DNA from: Telopea speciosissima
Taxonomy: Eukaryota; Streptophyta; Magnoliopsida; Proteales; Proteaceae
DNA length: 64,000 nt
NCBI RefSeq assembly: GCF_018873765.1
Contig: NC_057916.1
Span: 30,541,501 to 30,605,500, forward strand
Direction of reading: 5' to 3'
The position numbers and the translations under genes were made by a program. Within the stretch, counting starts at the first letter, position 1; the number at the start of each line of letters is the position of its first letter. This document shows positions 12,773 to 21,930 of the stretch, one piece after another. The notes beneath the pieces were generated by a model. It was not told the DNA's origin. It did no database searches and saw only the letters and a list, made by a program, of their open reading frames with translations.

Positions 12773-13859
12773 CCAGAATCACCATTCTACACTCCTAGGT
12801 CTCGTGACCATTCACCACAACACAAGATGAGTTTTGTTTCCTGATCAAGGGGTGAATAAGAAGTGAAGGTCTTAGTGAGAGATGAGGATATGAAAATATG
12901 GAAACCATAAAAGAGCCATTGAGAATTTTTAAACCATTATGTTTATGTTTCTTTTATATCTTGTTTTACTTGGATATGCATTTATACTTTTAATAAAGTT
13001 GGCTATTCTCATCTGTTGGTTCTTTCATTTTGTTTTTATCATATGATTGATGATTACATGAATTTTTACTCTCCCATAGTTTAATCAGTCGCAGTATATA
13101 CTCGGACTTGTGCAACTAGATAACCTAGCCAGACAGAGGTCAGGACGGGCCTATACAGGAAGGCATTATTGATACTTAGCTCTTGAAGTTTTAGGGAACT
13201 GTGTTGACTGCATTAAGGGGAAGATGATAACTTTCGAGTGAAAAAATTAGTCCCACAGTGTTTGGAAGTGTCACAAAAGTAGTAGTGATGCTAGTCAACA
13301 CTTGAGAAGGAAATAAACCAGAAAATCCTGAGTTTAGGTTGAGTTTTTGGGGTATGATACTTTAAACTATAGTTTTCGAACAAGTCAATTAAAATACCCC
13401 ATGTGACACAACCAAGGACTACCTGAGAACCTATCCTCTCTTAGATTTTACAATCCAAGGCGGGTGATAGTAGGATATTTCGTAAGACCATAGGGTCATA
13501 GATTTTACCCTCAGGCTTAGGCTCAGAGAGGCTCAGAGAGTAGAATTAGTAAGATCCCTTGTGAAAAGTCACTTAAGGATGAGGGTAAAGTGTCTGTGGT
13601 TGTGAGATGGTTGGAAGGGTTTAGGATGAAATGGTGTTTGAAAATTAATTGAGTTTTCCTCAGGGATGCAAGGTTGTTGCGTCAAAGCTGTTTTAGAATC
13701 AATATTGGCCTTCAGGGGAAGGCAGAACAACTCAATATCAGGCAGTACCAAAGATTTCCACTGAGAAGGAGAGGGTTTGATTACTTAGTAGCCGTTCATC
13801 TAGTGTCCGCGCAGGAATCTTTTAGAATCATTATTGTAGCACCCTTACCGTGGAGTCAC

Positions 13860-14640
13860 AAATGAAGGTAGACTTGAGAGTCGATATCGTGGATCTCCTC
13901 GAGGATATGAACTTCAACTGGTAAGCCACAACCAATCTAATAAGTTGAACTATAAATAATCAGGCAGAGCGAGTCCACATATGTGAGTATGAATGTTTTG
14001 AGAAGGAAAGGAAAGGACCATCAAGTTTTAAGTTGTTGGTGTCACTATAAGGTCTAAAACAAGCTACAGGACAGTGTTTTAAGGTTTTGTTAAGTGTGAG
14101 CAATTGGCAATTGCATCCACCAGAAAACCACTAAGGGTAGGTGTATCTTCTGTGTGCCATGTGTAGATGATATACTGCTAGCCGGCAGTGATCTTGACTT
14201 TTTGGGAGACCAAACAGTTTCTTCCCTGCGATTCTAATATGAAAGACATAGAAGAGAACACCCATGTACTTGGTTTCGTGACGAGTCGTGGCGAGTCATG
14301 GTAAGTCGTGGTGAAAAAGGAAGACTATCTTAAGTTGCCATAGAGAGCTTATATTAACAGGATCTTGTTGAGTTTTGACTTATCTAATGATGTGGGAGGA
14401 TGCACCTATCCACAAAGGGGATAATTTGAACTAGGAATGGTGTTCGAAGGAGATTCTTTAGAGTGATTCCATATAGGACGAGCCTCATGTTTTAGCTGTG
14501 GTCAGGTTAATGTATGCACAAGTGTGCGCTCATCCTGCTATTGCATTCGTAGTTAGCATGCTGGGGAGTTTTTAAGTCTGATGTAGGACTGGGTCTTTGA
14601 ACCACAGCTGAGAAGGTGGTGCGGTACTTACTGAGTGCCA
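13860..14640 (+). pseudogene. Relics of Copia reverse transcriptase and RNase H
   Basis: Short stretches translate in shifting frames to recognisable Copia pol words. Near 14160 is a version of the YVDD box (VDDILLAGSD). Near 14265 is THVLGF. Near 14513 is MYAQVCAHPAIAF. Stops and frameshifts lie between them, so no protein can be made. Confidence 0.7.
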
Positions 14641-15469
14641 AAGAGTTCAGGCTAGTCCACGGGAAGGATGACTGACTTGGTATAGCCGGATAATCAGATT
14701 CAGACTCCAGTGGTTGGACTGATAACATGGAATTGATCTCTGATGGTGTCGACTTGGTGGTTGGAGAGTTCTATAGGGAAATGGAAAGATGTCAAGCAGA
14801 CGGTTATTAGATTGTTGTTGCTCTATTCACCATGTAAAAGGTGTGATGGCGGTTTTGAGGCAATCGAGCGGGTTGTTTGGTTAGGCTTTTCACTGCAGAA
14901 CTAAAGGTTGTTGACTCTGTCCCTAAGCCCTTGTAGTTGTGGTAAGACAAGAGTTCTGCAGCTATCTATCCAAAGGAACATCGAAAGGCAAATAGCTCAA
15001 GGCGAGTAGGAACAAAGTATTTTCCTGCCCGAGAAGAGGTGACTGAGGGAGAGGTCGATGGTGTTTACGTCCCTACTAGGCAGTTGGTGACTGAATCTTT
15101 TTCTATGGTTTCGCTCAGTAGAGTTTTTCTCTAAGGTCCTGCTTTCAGGAGACCAACTAGTACGGTACAAGCAAAAGCTCCTAGATTCATGAAGGTAGAT
15201 TCATGGAGGTATAGAACAGCATAGTACTTGACATGTTTGTTTGGGTGATGGCAGTGTGATTCCCGAGGATTAGTGGGAGTCTGGGTTATTTTGACAATCA
15301 TGACTATTATATTCATGATATGTTAGTTTAGTGGGAGGTTGTTGCTCCCCTTTTGATTATTATTTGAGCTCTATATCTGACTAGTGATTTCTGTTTTTCC
15401 TGCCATCTTGATGCATTTACTGGTTATGGTTTCTTTGTACATTATTGCATGACATGTCTTATATGTACA

Positions 15470-15665
15470 CGATGGCAATATTTAGCCAAGGATAACACAA
15501 TGGCAGTTAGCCATAGGCGGTATTTAGCCAAAGATAATGAAGTGACGATTAGCCATAGGCTGTATAAAGCCAAAGTTCTTTTAAAATGGCGGATAAAGCC
15601 GTGGGCGGTAAGCCAAAGTATGGTGTTAACTCTAGTTCATGGCGGTTTAGCCCAAGTATGAGTTA
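15470..15665 (+). repeat. Irregular short repeats before the 3' LTR
   Basis: The phrases tagccaaggataa, ttagccataggc and related forms recur four to five times at irregular spacing in the untranslated part between the pol relics and the purine tract. Their role is unknown. Confidence 0.6.
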
Positions 15666-15964
15666 ATATCAAAGTGACCTGTGAGGATTTTCAAGGTAGA
15701 GGACCTACGAGGAAATGAACATGTACTTGCTGATCACTTGTTATGCTCTTGTTTCCTTGTTGATACATATACCCAAAGAGGTTCGAGTTAATAGGTCATT
15801 TGTGACTGTGATGACAGAAAGTTGTATGCCGTATATTGAGGCATACCTTCTGTTGTTGTTCGACACAAGTGGGTATTAATAAGAATCAAAGTAATTTTTG
15901 AGTGAAAATGGGGTTCTGGCCAATTCCAATAAAGATGTGTATTAATTTTGCCCAAGTGGGAAAT

Positions 15965-16334
15965 TGTTAGGTTTTGGGCTTCATTAATATATTTCATCTT
16001 TATTGGGCCCATAAGGTAAATATTAATAAATTCACTCTAGGTTTAAGTCAGGGGTATAACTGACCTTACACATTGTGGGAGTGTGGTTAGGGTCAGGGAG
16101 AATATAATATATATTCAACCCTAAGGTTCTCACAGCCGTCACTTGTCGTTTTTGAATTCCTACTCACGAGAGAAAGTGTGAAAAGGCTGTGGAAGACTAA
16201 AGGGAAGGAGAAAAGCTTGGGGATCGACTACAGCCACCATTAAACAATGTATGTTATTTATGATTCTCAGTTATGGTGTTCCAAATCTATATGGGTATAT
16301 GTGAATGATTGAATGGGGTTTCCAAATCCCTACA
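15965..16334 (+). repeat. 3' LTR of the degraded Copia element
   Basis: 370 bases starting tgttaggttttggg and ending ccaaatccctaca. It is preceded by the purine tract aagtgggaaa at 15954-15963. Confidence 0.85.
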
Positions 16335-18690
16335 ATTATAACCATTTACTCAGAAGCAAACATAAACAATCACAGAAAATTGATACAAGGTGTTATTCCC
16401 AAAACCAAAAACGCAGCAGAAGAAACAATATAAGAAGATTAAAAGAAAATTGGAAGAGAGAGAGAGAGAAGGTCGATGAACCTGCGATTGCAATGGAGTC
16501 CAGAATGAAGAGAGGAGGTGGAGAAGTAGGTGGCAGATGAGCCGAAACCGATATGGACGGAGATGAAGAAGATGAATGGAGTGGGGGCAGTCAGCGGCTA
16601 GAGTTCGAATAGACGAAGACGGAATACCAGAAGAGGGTTTTTTTGCATCTTTTCTTCTTTAAGTTTTGGTTTACCCTTTTTTTTAAAAAACAAACTAACC
16701 TTAAGTTTAAAAAGTATTTATACGCGTTTAATTTGTATTTATACGTGTATAATATGGCCCCATATAAAAAGCACATTTTTACCATATATACGTATATATA
16801 CGGTAAAATACATTTTTTTGAATCAAACATTCGGATATTTGTATAATACGCATATAGTACATGAATTTACTAACTAATGTCAAGTGTACGAAATGAAAAA
16901 TCCGACACGCACACCCTCTGGGGGGATGATGATGGACCTTCGGAGGCTGGAAGCCTCGCAGTGACACCCTCTCTTTCTTGTTGCAAGAGAGTACAATGGG
17001 TAAAAATGGAATAAAGGAGTGACACCTGGATTGTAGAAGAGGCACTAAATTAACTCCAAGACCCGATGGTTGGTCTGCCCTAGAACTTTGAGTAAGTGTT
17101 AGGCTACGGGCTAGGAAGGTGTTAGGCACCCAAGAACCGCTTGACCGACGATCGGTCTTTCTAGACCAAATTTTTTGTTATATACTTGTTTATACTAGTA
17201 AATATGCACGTGTGCCCATATGTAGGTGCAGAATAGAGATATTAGAGGGGAGAGGGTCGCTTGTGGAGAAAATGAGTTCAGGAATTAATTTGTAAACATA
17301 GTAAGAGGTCATTCAAAAATGGGCAAGATCTCGTAATTCTTGAATAGACTTCCTATAACAAATCAAATTTTCTTCTCCCACAAGTGTGGTATAATTTTAC
17401 TTTGGTGATATGGGTCTAGTTATCAGATAATTAATCAATCCTACTTTAATCTAATTAAGCTATTTAATCAACTCCACACCAATTCAAATTTCAACAAGCC
17501 CAGTTAAGCTTTTAAACAGAAACGACAGATCAACGGAGGGCTGGATAGATTTAAACAGCCAAAATAAGTCAAACCAAGCATGCATTACTGAACAAATTTT
17601 ATCATCGAGGAAAAAATAATGCTGATTTACTTGGGATAATCACTTTTAGCACTTTGTGTAGTTACGTTTTGTTTATTGTTCACTGATGCTTTAGGGTTTA
17701 GGGTTTGGGTTAAAAAATAAAAATAAAAAAAAAGAAAAAATCATCCAACTCTTGTTACTGATATCCATCTGGTTGCAGTTCCAACATGGTTAGTAAAAAG
17801 GTAATAATTTTAAGGATAACCCATAGAGAACAGTTGCAGGATTGTGGCCAAAGGTACCAGCTACCAACATTAATATAAGTCCATCACTCAATTTCAATTG
17901 TACTTGGAATAAAGAAAATTTGGAAAAAGTGAGGTTGTCAACATTAATGGGATAGCATAGCTTGAACGTTAAATGATTTCTAGATTATGAGTCTAGTCAA
18001 GAAAGAATCAACATCAACGTCTGTTAAATTCTAGGATTTCCCGCTTGCTTCCATAATGATTGTGCTGAACAAGGGATGCTTTAGGAGTTGTAAACTCAAT
18101 AAGAGTTGATGCTGAAGTGCTCCCACTAACTTGAGGCCATTTCTTCTTCAGCCCTTCGCATATAAGGAAGTCTTAGAAGCTTTGTTTTGACTGATTGAAA
18201 TTGATGTTGAAATTGTCAAGCTAGTTATTGTGAACAATGATAGATTTGTTGATGATACAAGCACGCACTCACAAACAGATGTACTTACAGTCAGAAGTAG
18301 AGATTCCTTGCCAGAAAGCCTCTCCATTGCTTTGGCATAAGTTGCCAAATCTCCCTGTACTATTTGTTGAACCATTGGTCTACAAGAATAGAGAAGTTCC
18401 TTGTTAAACTTGAAAGTAAAATATGCACTGTCCACAACTAAATCTAGATGTATGTTTTTTCAGCCATTCCTTTTTCCATTGAAAGGAGCTTCATATGGGT
18501 GTACACATGAAAGATACTTTCCCCTCTCTGGGTCCACATTGTAGGTTCTGCTCGTTTCTTGGGGGGGGGGGGGGGGGGGGTTACATCTCTTTTATAACTT
18601 CTAATTCCTAACCTACTTAACCCCCAAGACTCCCTAAAGATATATCTAGAAGAATACCTAAAATTTGGACCTTAAAAATTGAGCCATTAC
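16335..18690. other. AT-rich region; no confident gene
   Basis: I see no coding region that can be supported. One 91-base segment on the minus strand (18289-18379) has a good 3' splice site before it and GTAAGT after it and is open in one frame. It might be an exon of the damaged nuclease gene next door or of another gene, but I do not recognise its product. Two copies of ttagggt near 17690 are too few to be telomeric. Confidence 0.35.
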
Positions 18691-18828
18691 CATAGTCATC
18701 AAGGTCGTTGACATGGTCGCCTTGGAAGCCTTGAGCGTCAAGGTGGGCGCCTTGCCACCATGGCTGTGTCACCTTGATTTTTTGACCCTCTAAAACGCCA
18801 TAGTCGCCTTCTAGCCTTGATAACTATG
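18691..18828. mobile_element. hAT-type MITE
   Basis: A 138-bp element with ends CATAGTCATCAAGG and CCTTGATAACTATG, which are inverted copies with one mismatch. It is flanked by a perfect 8-bp duplication, gccattac (18683-18690 and 18829-18836), the length made by hAT transposases. It has no coding capacity. Confidence 0.85.
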
Positions 18829-19017
18829 GCCATTACAAATAAAAATACTTAAAACAAAAGCTCATAACAAAGTACTACAACAACAAGCCCTATTGTTGCA
18901 TCGTGATTGAATTACCCTGTCATTCCCAAACTCAGTGGAGTCAATTGGGATCGGAAGTGAGCGATCTATCCATGACACTGAGTACTAAATAATTGGATGG
19001 TAAATTGACACCTAGAG

Positions 19018-19143
19018 TAAGCTTACCTGGTACATGTTTCTATACTTAGAAACCAATGAGTAGGCTCCTTTAATCTAAGCTAGAGTAAGCTTACCAAGTC
19101 CAAGTTTCTATACTTGGAAACCAATGAGTAGGCTCGTTTAATC
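19018..19143. repeat. Partial tandem duplication at an exon-intron border
   Basis: About 60 bases at the donor end of the last recognised nuclease exon (19086-19143) are repeated just downstream in gene order at 19018-19080. Both copies contain ccaatgagtaggctc and agtaagcttacc. The duplication adds a second donor-like site. Confidence 0.65.
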
Positions 19144-20250
19144 CCAATTCCAGGAACAGATGGAAGGAAATCACATCCAGCTAAGACAAATATACCTGCA
19201 AAAAATGAGAAACTAAACAAGGTAAATGCAACAAAAAAAAATATTCAAAGCTTGGAGCTATTAATTGACAAAAAGGGAATGATGCTCAGGTTTTATTTAT
19301 CAGTCAATACACAGGAAAGAAATAGCACTGCACTACTCATCTTGGCCCTTAAATATGATTTTTCCATAAACCTTCATAGAAAATAAAACAAATCTCAAGA
19401 GAGAAAGACAAAGAGAAGATAGCACAGAAAAGATTCAGTGAAAAAAGGCCAAAAAATTAACAAATAACACACCAATTTATTAGTCTTCACTTCCCATTTC
19501 TGTTTAGGGAATGAGTGAGAATTTAGCTCCTTGAATGGAGGGAGGTCAGGGTGGCTATTTGCAGTTTTAGCCAAACAAGTGTACCAAAGACTCCATAATT
19601 ATTTTCCATAATGCTAGGGCAATTAGCAGATGATATGGCACCATATAGAGTGGAATCGCAAAACAACAGACGAACAACCAATGCCAGTTAAGTAGGGGAT
19701 AAAGCATTGTTGAGTCGAAGGTTGGGTGAGAAGTAAACATATGAGGAAGTATTCTAATGATCAAGGTAGGATAAACTGCCATAAATAGTAACTGATATGA
19801 ACACAACCTTTTATGAACCAAACTGCAATATGAAGTCACCTGTGAACAATTCTTTATTGAAATTCCAGAAGGAGGGGCTTAAACCAGTGCTAGAATAGAA
19901 AACTTTTTCCAGCACAATCTCCTCCCCATTGCCATATCGGTCCATCTCAAAGATAATCTGTCTACAACAAATGCCAATCAAACAAGACGACAATAATTAT
20001 TTCAATAACAGATGAGAGCAAGTCAACATGATAGTGGTAAACCTCCATATGTTAATGTCAAAGTTTTGCAAAACTTCTTACAGTGGGACAACTATAGGCT
20101 AGCAGATTTCTATCTTCAGTAATCATAGCCACAATTCCACCTTGTTCAGGTTCAAGGCTTGTCAAATATGCCAAATGTGCATCAGCATCATAAGGAGCAA
20201 CTACAAATTCGATGCTTTTTGACCTCAGCATTTGAGAAGTCATCAGTAGA
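19095..20250 (-). pseudogene. EXO1/XPG-family 5'-3' exonuclease, partial and probably broken
   Basis: Three minus-strand exons follow one another: about 20250-20082, 19957-19840 and 19195-19095. Joined in frame they read through the XPG-I region (VVAPYDADAHLAYL, then ITEDRNLLAYSCP), the MDRYGNGEEIVLEKVF segment, and the helix-hairpin-helix (AGCDFLPSVPGIGI). This order is that of plant EXO1-like 5'-3' exonucleases acting in mismatch repair and resection. Two conserved metal-ligand positions look changed: Glu to Asp in the YEAD box and the last Asp of EDSD to Asn. I find neither the XPG N-terminal domain nor later exons, and the first exon lacks a clear 3' splice site. I therefore read it as a pseudogene, although a distant 5' part cannot be excluded. 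Confidence 0.65.
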
Positions 20251-20696
20251 TAGAATTCCAAATAGTAGAAACAGCAGAGGATCAAGTATTAGTATAAAGC
20301 AAACCTTAATCAATCGATGTGCTATGGATAGAGTAATACTGACAGCTCTCTGCAAATGGGAATCACATAAACATGAACGAACTAATAGACTAAATGTCAT
20401 GAAGATAGAAGTAAAAATAACATGAGAATTGAGATTACTTAGAAGAAAAAAATGTTTATTAGGCAGTCCTCTAAAACAACAATGACAACAAAACAAGTGG
20501 ACAATAGCTTTTAAACCCAATCCAAGATTTTTTTTTTTTTTAAATTTATTACATTGTCTATTATGATACAGAGCCAGTTTGATCATATTAACACAAACCA
20601 ATGATTGTAACAATAACATGCTAGTGAAACATTCTAAAAGGGCAAATTGAAGGCTAAAACGAAGTGGGTAGAGGTAGTGACAAATAACTTGATGAA

Positions 20697-20864
20697 TTAA
20701 GACTTAGCCAAGGATGTTGGACGAGACAAAGAAGAGTAGAACAATTCATGCAGCTGAATGTAGACACATGGAAATGGCTTTGCTGAGTTGTATACTCTAA
20801 TATGACTTGCATAGTTGAATTTTCTAGGGTCCACTGCTGAACCATCCAAGCCACCAAAATAGAA
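20697..20864 (-). other. Exon-like open segment, product not recognised
   Basis: On the minus strand a splice-acceptor-like gcattgcag is followed by 55 open codons ending in TAA. The peptide begins FYFGGLDGSAVDPRKFNYAS and has a balanced, protein-like composition. I do not recognise it. It lies upstream of the nuclease exons on the same strand but its stop codon prevents reading into them, so it is either a separate fragment or chance. Confidence 0.3.
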
Positions 20865-21419
20865 CTGCAATGCGGTGAAGCTAAAAAACTATTAATTAAA
20901 CTGACATTAGACTTGACAAAAGCATGTAGCCTGAAAGATTTTCAAGAGGACTACAGTAGAATGATTCAAAAATTAAAGAAATTAAGTCGATAATAGTTTG
21001 TGAGAGAAGAGCATAGACTATGAATTTAGCCTCCTGTCGCACTCCCACTCCCTAACTAGTGGTTTTATGCTTCGCTGTCAAGTGGGAACTCCCAATATTA
21101 GAGTTATTGGGTCTGATATCATCGTCCCCAATGTAACTTAAAACAGTAGACTTCTGGGCGTAGTCTCTTCAACTAGATCTTTGTTGAAGATGGCCGCTTC
21201 TGCAAGTGGGGACTGCCCCCCCCCCCCCCCCCCCCAATCAAGGATTCAGGGGTGGGGAGACATTCAGACTTCAGAGACACCCTGTTCTTGAAAAGGACAT
21301 CTGATTCAAGAATATTTATCTCGTTTTACCTCTTTTGGTCTCATGTTCTTCCCATGACGGGTTTTGTTGTTCTCTTTTATTCTTCTTTTTGTGCTAATTA
21401 ATGTTCTACTTACAAGGTT

Positions 21420-21930
21420 ACATCAAGAAGATAGAGAATCAAGGAGAATCCGAAAGCGGGATGAAAAATATGAGTTCTGAAGAGCGTGAGAACGGCGCGG
21501 TGGCTAGGGTTTCCCTGGGGGTCCCCCTAGGGTTTTTCATGAAGGAGACGAAGATCAGCCGAAAACCCAAGTTTCTGGTGCTTTAGAACTGCAGGATCTT
21601 AATGGGGGGAACATGGAAGGTGCTCCACATCATGAGGAGGAGTCTGGCCCGAAGCAGGTTTCTCAACGCAAGTCTTTTGCAGCGGTTGTAGGAGCGCGAC
21701 TACCTATTTCTAATGTGGAGAATCTCCCTCATCCTGTGAGGGATGGCAACATGACGCGTATAAAGATCCCTCAGTCGGCCTATGAGGAGTAGATGTGCCG
21801 GCTTCGTTTCTCTCTAATAGGAAGGCTAAACTTCAGGTTTTTGTTGATGAATGATGTGAGGAGTTTTGTTAAAGAGTCATGGGTCCTTTTGGGGACGGAC
21901 GAGTTGAAAACCCTAGGTAAAGGGTTTATG
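21420..21930 (+). pseudogene. LINE ORF1, N-terminal part (interrupted)
   Basis: Reading across one frameshift and one stop (TAG at about 21790) gives typical LINE ORF1 words: KSFAAVVG, RIKIPQSAYEE, FSLIGRLNFRF and LGKGFM. ORF1 proteins bind element RNA. The frame is cut by the inserted DNA element and resumes at about 24857. Confidence 0.7.

Larger units (their letters stand above)
9744..16334 (+). mobile_element. Copia-type LTR retrotransposon, coding region degraded
   Basis: Two 370-bp LTRs (9744-10113 and 15965-16334) begin TGTT and end CTACA. The flanking five bases are attgt on the left and attat on the right, a 4/5 match as target duplication. A primer-binding site resembling the initiator-methionine tRNA type (TGGCATCATAGCC, about two mismatches) follows the left LTR after two bases. 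A purine tract aagtgggaaa precedes the right LTR. Only traces of Copia pol are readable: a reverse-transcriptase-like DDILLAGSD at about 14165, a THVLGF-like phrase near 14265 and MYAQVCAHPAIAF at about 14513. Their order fits plus-strand Copia (RT then RNase H). I count about 13 mismatches between the LTRs, which is little for such heavy internal decay. Confidence 0.85.

Noticed and set aside
17688-17710. Interstitial telomere-like repeat (gggtttagggttt)
   Set aside because: Only two to three partial units; chance in AT-rich plant DNA.
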